From NCBI GenBank assembly GCA_963732855.1, contig CAVTBB010000006.1, positions 61,095 through 125,094 on the forward strand: 64,000 bases of DNA, given 5' to 3'. Below are positions 36,841-45,271 of the stretch, in pieces. The notes under the pieces were generated by a model. The model saw only the letters and a list, made by a program, of their open reading frames with translations. It ran no database searches and was not told the DNA's origin. Within the stretch, counting starts at the first letter, position 1, and each line of letters starts with the position of its first letter. The stretch is from DASXVU01 sp963732855 (GTDB taxonomy: Archaea; Thermoplasmatota; Thermoplasmata; Methanomassiliicoccales; UBA472). The position numbers and the translations under genes are program-made.

Positions 36841-36848
36841 CTTTTTTT
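36841..36848 (+). repeat. Possible MITE target duplication, right copy
   Basis: CTTTTTTT matches 36617-36624. Confidence 0.45.
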
Positions 36849-36934
36849 ACATTTTGAGAGGGAACTATTCTTGCTTATTGACCGAAGGCAATTATAAAAT
36901 ATGCGAGGGTTCAAGTTATTTCTTAGGTGTCTCG

Positions 36935-37237
36935 ATGAAGTTCCATGTGGAAATGTTAGTAAGGGAGGTCTTTGATCCAATGAGTGCTGTCCCGGTGCAG
37001 AAATTGATATTCGCTCATTTGAACAAACTTATGCAATCAGGGAAAGTGATGGAGCACGGGATATATTCCGACGAGCGTGGTGGTTTCCTCATCCTAGAGG
37101 CAGACTCGGCAGAGGAATTGCATGCGATGTTGAGCCCGATAGTAGACTCGATGAGAATTAGGGCACAACCATATGTGTCTCTAGAGACCTTAAAGTCGTT
37201 CTTTGATGCCTACGAAAAGACTATGAAAACGACCTAA
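36935..37237 (+). CDS. Small dimeric alpha/beta-barrel-like protein
   Basis: The 100-residue product MKFHVEMLVREVFDPMSAVP... has a beta-alpha-beta pattern with an IYSDERGGFLILEADSAEEL centre, which resembles the ferredoxin-like dimeric barrel (muconolactone-isomerase or YCII-like) folds. The frame is open from 36806, but that would start in the MITE repeat; ATG 36935 follows a TATA-like ttataaaata by about 36 bp. It is cargo inside the tRNA-Ala element. Function unknown. Confidence 0.65.
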   Translation: MKFHVEMLVREVFDPMSAVPVQKLIFAHLNKLMQSGKVMEHGIYSDERGGFLILEADSAEELHAMLSPIVDSMRIRAQPYVSLETLKSFFDAYEKTMKTT

Positions 37238-37580
37238 CCAAGAAAGAGAATAAAATACTGGGTAACGACCGATTCTTTACAAACCCGGAAAAGCCCCCGC
37301 CGAAGGGTTTGAGAAATGAACGGACAAAGAAACCGTTAGAAACGTTATCCAATTTTCATCAATCAATACCCTCTCTATCTTCCAACTATCTAACAATTTT
37401 GTTAATTCTGAAATAGCTAGAATGAGAACCGACGAGTTAGTTATGAGTTTAATGACCGTTAATCAGGCTCGATTATAGTTAAAAAGATTATCAAAACGGA
37501 GATGAAACCTTATTCTCAAGAGAGATCTAAACGAGCGCTTACCGTCGGGGGGAAGGGCAGAGCTCGAGCTGGATAAAATG
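37238..37580. other. Intergenic region in the island
   Basis: About 340 bp, AT-rich, without a gene. The segment near 37288-37312 (gaaaagcccccgccgaaggg) closely repeats 36567-36590 (gaaaagccccgccgaagg), a short direct repeat of unknown role. Confidence 0.4.
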
Positions 37581-37945
37581 TCAACCTGGTGGATATTCAA
37601 CCTTGTCGAAGAATCTTACAGCAAAGTCACGGAAACTTACGATAGCATCTTTATCCAAATCGACCTCTTTCACACATCCGAGATAGTTGCGAGAGGTCGG
37701 TGTGATCACCCTGCCAATTTTCAAGTTCTGGACGGTTAGACATTTAATATTTTTATTTAGACAAATACAATATAATGTTTCTCGAATGGATAATCCTTCA
37801 AGTATCTATATTCAAATTTCTCACTGGCTCTGAATATAAACTCGATGAAATAGACTTCTCCATTTTTGTCTTGAACAACTAAGTCCGGCATTCGTATGAT
37901 ATGGGCAGCCACGTCGCTTCTACTGCCATTTAGAAGTTTCGTCAT
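37581..37945 (-). pseudogene. Frameshifted small nuclease-like protein
   Basis: The first part (62 residues from ATG 37945) contains MPDLVVQDKNGEVYFIEFIFR, an Asp...Glu-x-x pattern suggestive of a PD-(D/E)XK-type core without the usual lysine. It stops at TAA 37759-37757. One base away the frame continues sensibly as NLKIGRVITPTSRNYLG to TGA 37583-37581. A single lost base explains the break. The function is only suggested by pattern. Confidence 0.5.
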
Positions 37946-38221
37946 CGAAGGACGTTTTAGTGATATCTACTGGAAGGTTATTAATTTGATCGTCATTTCA
38001 TAAATCGGACCTCTACCGATATTTATCATTTTAACACAAGACGAACTTAAACCAGTTTAGGTTAAGACCGCTCGAAATAATGTTTTGAGTTCAGCCTGCT
38101 TAGTATGCTAGACGAAGTTTCCGCATGATTGGCTATTGCCGCAAAGGGCCGTTGCCCTAGTAATGGCCATAGTTTTTTGGAACATTACCCTTAAATACTG
38201 AAAATAATAAATACCCGCTTA

Positions 38222-39328
38222 ATGAGGAGCACCATACTCGAATCCCTGGAACATTTTCGGGATTATAGGGAAGCATGGGAGGGGCTTCGCCAGGAGTGTG
38301 GAGTTCCAATCTACTCTTCCTATGACCTTGTCCATCTATGGTTGGACAATTTCAAGGCGGAGGTCAAGCCATACATTGTACTTATTGAGGAAAGAGGGGA
38401 GCTAATAGGGGCTGCTCCAATGTGCACCAGTCATTCTATGGTTATGGGCTTACCCATAAACACCATATCAATGGTTGGCAACCTGTTTCCTCTACACGGC
38501 TATACCCTACACAGTGTCATGGCCAAGCAAGACAATCCGGAAGCCATCAGGGAAATGCTGGGGTGCGTCAAGAAAAGAAAGTGGAACAAACTTGTCATGT
38601 CTCATATGGAACCGAACAGTTCCACTCAAAGATTCCTGGATGGGATAGTCCAGATGGGGGAAGGAAAGTCCTCATCCTTAAGCCCTACAATCCATCGCAC
38701 TTATGTCTTCCCGCTCGAGGGTAATATTGCCGCCAACTTTGAAAAAAACACTCGAGGGAACCTCCTAAGATTAAGGAACAAATTAGAAAAGGATGGAAGA
38801 ATCGATTTCCGCAAAGTCGAGAGCATCGAGGACGCGGAGAAGGCCATGAATCTCTTCCTTTCACATCACGATAAGCGCTGGGAGCATAGGGACTCTATAT
38901 TCCGAACGAATAGTAACCGTAGACTAGTTGTTGAGATGGGGAAACTGGAATTGAGTTCGGGAAAGGGGGGGATCAATGAGCTGCTGATCGACGGGGAGGT
39001 GGCTGGTCAGGTATCATATTTAATCGACGGTGTTGTGGCCCGCGGCGTTCATTTAGGCATGAATAACAAATTCCGGGCTTTCTCCCCAGGCATGATGGTT
39101 CTAATGATGACCATGGAGGATAATAGGAAGAGGGGGTTAAAGGTATATGATCCAGGGCATGGGAATGAGGGTTACAAGTTGCGCATGACCAATACTCATC
39201 GCGAGCTTGGCTCAGCGAAGTTATACAAAGGCTCAATGGATGTGATGTCCCGCGTCCGTTTGTTCCCTCCCGTGGAGAATTTTGAGAATCGCTTTGGGCT
39301 ACTGGACCGCATTGTTCGACTATGGTAG
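38222..39328 (+). CDS. GNAT-superfamily acyltransferase (CelD/BcsL, FemAB-like)
   Basis: The 368-residue protein matches the Acetyltransf_6 (CelD-like) family. An N-terminal GNAT-like half holds SYDLVHLWLDNFK and ELIGAAPM. A C-terminal half holds NTRGNLLRLRNKLEKDG, FLSHHDKRW, GEVAGQVSYLIDG and the end signature YDPGHGNEGYKLRMTN. Such enzymes acylate amino-sugars or lipids during surface polysaccharide formation. A TATA-like ttaaatactg lies about 30 bp before the start. It is the only intact large gene of the tRNA-Ala element. Confidence 0.85.
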   Translation: MRSTILESLEHFRDYREAWEGLRQECGVPIYSSYDLVHLWLDNFKAEVKPYIVLIEERGELIGAAPMCTSHSMVMGLPINTISMVGNLFPLHGYTLHSVMAKQDNPEAIREMLGCVKKRKWNKLVMSHMEPNSSTQRFLDGIVQMGEGKSSSLSPTIHRTYVFPLEGNIAANFEKNTRGNLLRLRNKLEKDGRIDFRKVESIEDAEKAMNLFLSHHDKRWEHRDSIFRTNSNRRLVVEMGKLELSSGKGGINELLIDGEVAGQVSYLIDGVVARGVHLGMNNKFRAFSPGMMVLMMTMEDNRKRGLKVYDPGHGNEGYKLRMTNTHRELGSAKLYKGSMDVMSRVRLFPPVENFENRFGLLDRIVRLW

Positions 39329-39502
39329 GACATCCAAGCGGAATTTCACATTACTAAGACAGGGGTAATGCAAAGGACTGAATAGAACTCAGTCGAAGGG
39401 TCCCAGAATTCAACTGATAATATGATTGTAAAGGCGTATTTCCTGCTCGAGCAAGAGAATGCCGACTCGAATATGAACGGAGACAATGACACCTTCTAAA
39501 GT

Positions 39503-39801
39503 GTGAACCACATCTACAAGGTCAAGTCAGAGATCGAAGAACAATCGGGAGTGGATTTTCGAATGAAGGATTTCAGGCCCACCCTAACCAGTATCACGTG
39601 CCATAGCGACATAAGCCTGCTCCCTGCGATGAGCGTTCAGTTGAGGCATATGCGGACATCAAGACGACCCAAAAGAGCTACTACGCTATGGATCGGGATC
39701 GTGCCGGCAGCAAGCTCAAGGATGCGTGGAAGAACACACCATCAATAATCCACGACACCCCTGTTATTAAGAAAAATTTTGACTATACTGGATACATTTA
39801 A
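39503..39801 (+). pseudogene. Tyrosine-integrase C-terminal relic (c), adjacent to tRNA-Ala
   Basis: The frame from 39503 reads VKSEIEEQSGVDFRMKDFRP, then LTSITCHSDISLLPAMSVQLRH (the Arg and LRH boxes). After a one-base shift it continues as ADIKTTQKSYYAMDRDRAG with the catalytic Tyr, ending at TAA 39799-39801. The stop codon abuts the CCA end of tRNA-Ala, the expected position of an integrase in a tRNA-integrated element. The N-terminal half of the gene is lost. Confidence 0.8.
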
Positions 39802-39876
39802 TGGTGGACTGGGGGGGATTCGAACCCCCGGCTTCTGCCTTGCGAAGGCAGCGATCTTCCGCTGATCTACCAGCCC
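39802..39876 (-). tRNA. tRNA-Ala (CGC)
   Basis: A full cloverleaf is present on the minus strand: acceptor GGGCTGG with CCAGTCC, D stem GATC/GATC, anticodon stem CTGCC/GGCAG with loop TTCGCAA (anticodon CGC), T arm GGGGG-TTCGAAT-CCCCC, and encoded CCA. Its 3' end is the attachment site of the element to its left. Confidence 0.95.
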
Positions 39877-40220
39877 AATGTACGGACAGGGAACACTACT
39901 TGGGATATAATTGTTTCTGACCTTGAGGGATACTGGACTCAATGGTCCAGCCATAGGGATGCCCTAGAAAAACAACAATATGTTGTCCCTTGAATTCTGC
40001 TCGTGACAACTCGTATTTATCGTTCTTGAAGATAGCGAACCATCATAAATTTACAGACCTGACCGAATAACAATCCGTCGTATGGGCTATTGAAAATTCA
40101 CGCTTTATTTATTCATTCTATTATATTCATAAAATGCTATTTTCATATTATGGAATAAAGACATATCATTACTTAATAAACGGAACGAATATCAATACAT
40201 CCTTTGGGGGATGTCTAAAT
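39877..40220. other. AT-rich intergenic region
   Basis: About 340 bp with no gene. It holds the tRNA-Ala promoter on the minus strand and AT-rich sequence leading to the secreted protein at 40221. Confidence 0.45.
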
Positions 40221-40823
40221 ATGAATATGAAAAAAATGGTGAAGATATTTACGTTAGCTGTCTTAATGCCGATGCTGATCGTGGCATTCGCGATCGCGCC
40301 GGCTCAGGCGAAGAACTCGAATGAGAGGCTGGTAGAAAACATCAAGGTCGACGCTTACAAGATCAACGTCGACGACCTGGTGACGGATGAGCAGAAGATG
40401 ATGCTGGCGGAGCTGGTGCCGTCAGATTTCCTTCCGTACCTGGAGCAGATTCAGTACATCCTGATCGATGGTGCTGCCCATGTGAACATGGTCATGTCGG
40501 AGAAGAAGGACAACATCGATATCAAACTCCACGTGAACTGGCATGGGACGATCTCATTGCTCAACGTCAACGAAGAGCCGCTTATCGTCCTCGATTCGAA
40601 GAACCTGCAGCTCGTGGCACACCTGGAGATACCAGTCAGCGGCGACATTGCGCAGGCAGACTTGTGGCTCAATTTCCACACCAATTCTGAACTAGTGGTG
40701 TATGGGGAGTCGGGCAGCATGGAGGTCGACCTGAAGATCCATGTCATTTTGACCTTCGCTGAAGGGCAGTTTGACCGGATCAAGGTCCATCTGCCACAAC
40801 TGGGAGATGCACAGATCTTCTAA
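40221..40823 (+). CDS. Secreted hypothetical protein
   Basis: The 200-residue protein has a clear signal peptide (MNMKKMVKIFTLAVLMPMLIVAF, cleavage likely after AQA) and a beta-rich mature domain with no cysteines (HVNMVMSEKKDNIDIKLHVN, LVAHLEIPVSGDI, MEVDLKIHVILTF). It has no anchor and no known motif. The start is the ATG at 40221, since the upstream open frame has no signal-peptide-like start. It is probably exported and soluble or coat-associated. Confidence 0.75.
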   Translation: MNMKKMVKIFTLAVLMPMLIVAFAIAPAQAKNSNERLVENIKVDAYKINVDDLVTDEQKMMLAELVPSDFLPYLEQIQYILIDGAAHVNMVMSEKKDNIDIKLHVNWHGTISLLNVNEEPLIVLDSKNLQLVAHLEIPVSGDIAQADLWLNFHTNSELVVYGESGSMEVDLKIHVILTFAEGQFDRIKVHLPQLGDAQIF

Positions 40824-40911
40824 GCGCGTGAAGGAAACCCTTTCCCGTTACTATTTTATTATCATAACTCAACAAAATCCTATGGTTCGGTCAGAATCCA
40901 GTGTCCGTTGC

Positions 40912-41260
40912 TCAACCCGGATGGTCGTTCCTAGGCTCGGTGAAGTCTTCCAGGAAAACCAGGGCCAAGCTTTTCCCATACGAGCGTATCGGGGCGGTGG
41001 AGATCATCAGGACCGTCTCGCCGTTCTCCGACCCTTCCAGTGGTGGGATGACCGCTCTCACCCGCAGAAACTTCTCACCGGGCTGATGGTCCTGATTACG
41101 ACTTCCCATAGGTTGCATTCTTTGCAGTGTGAGCTGTACCCGCAGCCCTGCTCATTCTCCTTGGAATTCCTGCATCTGAAGGCCAGGCCGCAGCGGAGGC
41201 CGATCAGCTCCATCGGGGACAACCTGGTAAACTGTCGGGCAGAAACAAGTGGATCGTGAT
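40912..41260 (-). pseudogene. PAS-type sensor fragment with cysteine-rich insert, frameshifted
   Basis: The minus strand reads SARQFTRLSPMELIGLRCGL and then RNSKENEQGCGYSSHCKECN in one frame. After one shift it continues as PGEKFLRVRAVIPPLEG, then ISTAPIRSYGKSLALVFLED. The GCG-x4-C-x2-C signature followed by a strand and '.STAP.....ALV.LEDITE' is that of archaeal PAS domains with a cysteine cluster in sensor kinases. Both ends are missing, so this is a remnant of a kinase or regulator gene. Confidence 0.6.
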
Positions 41261-41376
41261 ATAGAGGTCAATATCGTCATATTTATCTTTGCCCAATGGG
41301 CATGAATTTTAAACGAATCCCTGACGAGCTGGGAGAAGAAAAAAGGTGAGAGAGCGGTCGCCGACCGTTGACCGCA

Positions 41377-42771
41377 TCATCTCAGAACGGTCTTCTTTGC
41401 CTTCTTCGTAGACTTCTTGGGTAAGACCGACGCCTCCGCTTTGGCCACGACCGAATCGACGATCTGGGGCGCCACGCCTACATAGTTGGCCGGGTCCATC
41501 ACCTTTTCCAGTTCCGTCTTGGTCAGGCGGGACTTGACCTCCTTGTTCTTCAGGAGCATCTCCTTGAAGGTCTTCCCCTGGTCCTCCGCCGCCATGCTGG
41601 CCCGGCGTACGATCTCGTGCGCTTCCTGCCGACCAAGGCCCTTGCCCACCAGGCAGATCATGACCGGCTCGGCCATCATCAGCCCGCGGGACGAGTCAAG
41701 GTTCCGCTGCATATTATCCGCGTGGATGACCAGCCCGGAGAACACCGTGTCCATCTTGGTCACGATGTCATCGGTCAGGACCATGATATGGGGTAGGATG
41801 AAACGCTCGGCGCTGGAGTTGGTGAGGTCGCGCTCGTGCCACAGCACCATATCCTCCATCGCTGGAATGATGAACGCCCTGGCGATCCGCGTCAGACCAC
41901 AGAGGTTCTCGGATATGACCGGGTTGCGCTTCTGCGCCATGGTGGAACTGCCAACCTGCTTTTCATTGTCGAACGCCTCTGACACTTCCATGATCTCGGA
42001 GCGCTGCAGGTTGCGGACCTCGGTCGCGTAACGTTCACAAGAGGTGTCCAGCATGGACATGATCGCAACCAGTTCGGCGTATCGATCGCGGCAGACGATC
42101 TGCGTCGCCGCCTCCTCGGTGCCCAGTCCCAGGTCCTTCATGACCAGTTCCTGGATCTCCAGGACCTTCGGACCGAGCGCCGCGCCGGTGCCGATGGCGC
42201 CCGACATCTTGCCCACGCAAAGCCGCTTGCGCGCTTCTGAGATCCTCTCCTGGTACCTCATCATCTCGGTGATGTAACCGGCGATCTTGAAACCGTAAGT
42301 GGTCGGTATGGCGAATTGACCATGCGTCCGGCCCATCATGATGGTGTCGCGGTGCTTCTTGGCCAGTCCGACCAAGGTGGCGATGAGGTGGACGACATCC
42401 TTCTCCACGATGTCCAGCGATTGGGATATCTGGATGGCGGAGGCGGTGTCGACGATGTCGTTGGAGGTGGCGCCCAAATGCACATAGCGTCCAGCCTCTT
42501 CAGAGCATTGCTCTGACAGCGAGCGGACCATGGCCATGACGTCATGCTTGGTCTCGTCCTCTATCTCCTTGACCCGCTCCGGTTTAACGAAGTTCAGGTC
42601 GGCCTTCTTGGTGATCTCGATAGCTGCCGCCTTCGGAATGTTGCCGAGCTTGGCATGGGCTCGGGCCAGGGCAGCCTCTACCTTCAGTTGGGTGAGGAGA
42701 CGGTTCTCCTCCGTGAATATCATCTTCATCTCGTCGCGCCCGTAGCGGTAATCCAATGGGCAAAGAAGCAT
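41377..42771 (-). CDS. purB: Adenylosuccinate lyase
   Basis: PurB cleaves fumarate from SAICAR and adenylosuccinate in purine synthesis. The 464-residue fumarase-superfamily protein has GRTHGQFAIPTTYGFK (about 148), HLGATSNDIVDTA (about 97) and the signature SSTMAQKRNPVISE (about 275) carrying the catalytic serine. A lysine-rich tail (PKKSTKKAKKTVLR) extends past the usual end. A TATA-like agttatacgg precedes the start by about 25 bp on the minus strand. It is monocistronic. Confidence 0.96.
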   Translation of the reverse strand: MLLCPLDYRYGRDEMKMIFTEENRLLTQLKVEAALARAHAKLGNIPKAAAIEITKKADLNFVKPERVKEIEDETKHDVMAMVRSLSEQCSEEAGRYVHLGATSNDIVDTASAIQISQSLDIVEKDVVHLIATLVGLAKKHRDTIMMGRTHGQFAIPTTYGFKIAGYITEMMRYQERISEARKRLCVGKMSGAIGTGAALGPKVLEIQELVMKDLGLGTEEAATQIVCRDRYAELVAIMSMLDTSCERYATEVRNLQRSEIMEVSEAFDNEKQVGSSTMAQKRNPVISENLCGLTRIARAFIIPAMEDMVLWHERDLTNSSAERFILPHIMVLTDDIVTKMDTVFSGLVIHADNMQRNLDSSRGLMMAEPVMICLVGKGLGRQEAHEIVRRASMAAEDQGKTFKEMLLKNKEVKSRLTKTELEKVMDPANYVGVAPQIVDSVVAKAEASVLPKKSTKKAKKTVLR

Positions 42772-42974
42772 CAGTTCAGCTCCGTATAACTAATAGACAA
42801 GTGCAATGCCCGACTCCGCATAAAACCTTGTCGGGCCCGTCTATCAACTTCCGTAATTTTCCCTGGAATAAATTCTCTAGACTATCGTACACCGACTGTT
42901 TTCATTAGCTGGAACGAGAATGAGCCAAGAAGGTTTAAGTGGGTCTAGTTGGTTCTTGGGCTGAAGTGGTATGA

Positions 42975-44576
42975 ATGTGCGCTGATACTGGCAATGGGAG
43001 GATACCCAAGGAGGTACTTGACTTCTTCAGGTCGCCTGGCGGTCACTCCCTGATAATCAAGGGAGACGCCGGAACTGGCAAGACCACGTTCGCCCTTCAG
43101 TTGATAGAGGAGCTGTCTCAGGAACAGCCCGAATATTATCTTTCAATACGCGTGTCCGATGAGGCGCTCTTCCGCCAGTTCCCCTGGCTAAGGGAGAAGG
43201 CTAAGCGGAACGAGATCCTCAAGGCCGGCAAGGCTTTCCTCAAGAAGACCCACAACGTGGAGAGGGAGGACGTCAACCCGAAGCAGGAGGCAACGCTGCG
43301 GGCAACTAAGAACCTGCTGCGTGCCCTGACCGTCACCGATACCAACCCTTCAGTCGTCAGGACCGAGCTCAACAAGCTTGAGGGCCAGGTCGAAGCGGGC
43401 GAGATCGACCATGATGATGACGATGATTACAACGTCCTCGCACCGGACGGCTCACTGGTCCTGGAGATCGGCACCATGCTGCCGGAGCTGGAGCTGGCGT
43501 ACGACATCGCCGAGAACAACCTGCCGAAGCGGTCCTTGATCATATTGGATTCGATCGAGGCCCTCTCGGAGATATACGGGATAAGCGCCCAGCGGATCAT
43601 GAACGTGCTCCAGAAGGACCTGGTAGAGCATTCGAATACCAATATCATATACGTCTTGGAGACGTCCAACAAGTCCATCATGGACTATCTGGGAGATGGC
43701 GTTCTCATACTGGACTCGGACGAAAGGGCTGGCCGGCGCATCAGGCAGCTCATCATCGAGAAACTACGTGGCGGAAGCATTCACCGCTGGAAGTACATGT
43801 TCACGCTGCAGGGTGGACGACTCAGCGTCTTCGATCATGACTCTGAGAGCTTGCCGGTGTCATTGGGCAAGCACGTATCGGTCCCCGACCCTGACCTGAA
43901 AACGATATCTTTTGGCTGCTCCGCCCTGGACATGGTCATGGGTGGCCTGCCCCGCGGTGGGATGGCACTCCTTGAGATCGACCAGGGCGTTCCGCAAAGC
44001 ACGGTGCAGTGGCTTGAGACCAGCATTATCGTGGACCATCTTTCGAAGGGCCGGGGCCTGGTATGGAACCCACTCTATTCACTAGACTACGCGGAGATCC
44101 AGAAGCGGCTGCAGGGAAAACTTGAGAAGCCCGCCATGATGGATGGGTTGAACATATTAGACACAAGCAACCAATCCACCGAAGGGTACCGGTTCCTGCG
44201 TGCCATAGAGGGAACGGATGCTTCGCACGACCTGCGCTGGGACTCGCTCAAGTATATGCTTTCAAAATCCCAGGAGCCCTACCTTTCCATCCTAGGCTTC
44301 GATTCTATGGAGGCGACCTACGGCGGCGACGTGCTGCCCCAGACATTCCACCATATCGATTCCATGAGGCGTGGCGGTCATGTCGTCGTGGCCGAGGCCA
44401 CCCCGATCAGCAAATCGCTGCCCCATCTGGCAAACCAGGCCACGATGCACATCAAGCTGGAGAGCGTAAACGGAACGGTGTTGCTTTGCGGCCAGAAACC
44501 GTACACACCATACTACCACCTGGAGATAGAAGTGATCGATGGAGTGGATTGCCCCAGAATGATGCCGATGGTCTAG
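42975..44576 (+). CDS. Two-domain KaiC/GvpD-like P-loop ATPase
   Basis: The 533-residue protein of the RecA/KaiC superfamily has an intact Walker A in domain 1 (GDAGTGKTTFAL, about 31-42) and Walker B (LIILDSIEALSE, about 193). Domain 2 begins at the KaiC-type FGCSALDMVMGGLPRGGMAL (about 315) but has a degenerate P loop (EIDQGVPQSTVQW) with no GK[ST]. It resembles the GvpD/RAD55-like family, whose members regulate gas-vesicle or stress genes with a wHTH partner. It is followed by a wHTH gene at 44747 and a coiled-coil gene, so a regulatory role is likely but not proven. Confidence 0.8.
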   Translation: MCADTGNGRIPKEVLDFFRSPGGHSLIIKGDAGTGKTTFALQLIEELSQEQPEYYLSIRVSDEALFRQFPWLREKAKRNEILKAGKAFLKKTHNVEREDVNPKQEATLRATKNLLRALTVTDTNPSVVRTELNKLEGQVEAGEIDHDDDDDYNVLAPDGSLVLEIGTMLPELELAYDIAENNLPKRSLIILDSIEALSEIYGISAQRIMNVLQKDLVEHSNTNIIYVLETSNKSIMDYLGDGVLILDSDERAGRRIRQLIIEKLRGGSIHRWKYMFTLQGGRLSVFDHDSESLPVSLGKHVSVPDPDLKTISFGCSALDMVMGGLPRGGMALLEIDQGVPQSTVQWLETSIIVDHLSKGRGLVWNPLYSLDYAEIQKRLQGKLEKPAMMDGLNILDTSNQSTEGYRFLRAIEGTDASHDLRWDSLKYMLSKSQEPYLSILGFDSMEATYGGDVLPQTFHHIDSMRRGGHVVVAEATPISKSLPHLANQATMHIKLESVNGTVLLCGQKPYTPYYHLEIEVIDGVDCPRMMPMV

Positions 44577-44712
44577 GGTCAATAAGAAACGAGGAGAATG
44601 ATGAACCGGTATGGGGTGTCTTTTCACACTGGATCGCGACCAAATGTTTCAGCCAGGGTTACCCTTTGCGATAGATGGCTCGAATTCGGATTTCTGAAAA
44701 ACTGCCTGCGGG

Positions 44713-44721
44713 CTTTTTATT
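44713..44721 (+). promoter_or_regulatory. TATA-like box
   Basis: The sequence ctttttatt is centred 30 bp before ATG 44747 with no ribosome site, consistent with leaderless initiation. Confidence 0.45.
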
Positions 44722-44746
44722 CTCATTCGGCGATAGGGGTATTTAC

Positions 44747-45160
44747 ATGGTAGACCTTCTGGCCGCCTCCCAGCTCTTAACGGACCCTTACGCGGTCAAG
44801 ATACTGGTGGCCACGGTGAGGGTATCGAAATGCGCCCAGGATATCTCAGTGCAGTTCGGGATCCCGATCGCTGCCTGCTATCGCCGCATCCGAGATCTCG
44901 AGGGAGCTGGCCTGGTGGTCTGCACGGAGCGCAAGCTGACCAAGAACGGGAAGCGGGTCAATTATTATGTCTCGATGGTCAAGAGCGCCATCGTATTCTA
45001 TGAAGAAGGAAAGCTCAAGGTCAAGTTCCAGATGAAGGACGGGACGCTCGGTTCCCCGAACGACGGGTGGCACGACATCGACGTGGAGCAGCGCGAGGAC
45101 AACCTCGATCGCAGGGTCAAGGACGATAGCCTTGAAGATGACCCGGAAGACGGCCGTTAG
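44747..45160 (+). CDS. Winged-helix transcriptional regulator
   Basis: The 137-residue protein has an ArsR-type wHTH: YAVKILVATVRVSKCAQDIS, then the recognition helix IAACYRRIRDLEGAGLV and wing ERKLTKNGKRVNYY. A beta strand follows, then a very acidic tail (DSLEDDPEDGR). It probably binds promoter DNA. The start is set by the TATA spacing; the frame is open from 44675. It lies 170 bp after the KaiC-like ATPase, which in GvpD-like systems partners such regulators. Confidence 0.8.
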   Translation: MVDLLAASQLLTDPYAVKILVATVRVSKCAQDISVQFGIPIAACYRRIRDLEGAGLVVCTERKLTKNGKRVNYYVSMVKSAIVFYEEGKLKVKFQMKDGTLGSPNDGWHDIDVEQREDNLDRRVKDDSLEDDPEDGR

Positions 45161-45205
45161 GCTCTGGCTGGCTCAGCCTACGAATCTCGAAGGTTATCGA
45201 AAGAG

Positions 45206-45214
45206 TTATAAATA
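45206..45214 (+). promoter_or_regulatory. TATA box of the coiled-coil gene
   Basis: The sequence ttataaata lies about 62 bp before ATG 45272, implying a leader of about 35-40 nt with a GAGTGAGA ribosome-site candidate. Confidence 0.55.
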
Positions 45215-45271
45215 GTCTGCATTATGTCCAACTCGCCTTAATTGTCAAATGCACAATTGAGAGTGAGATTT

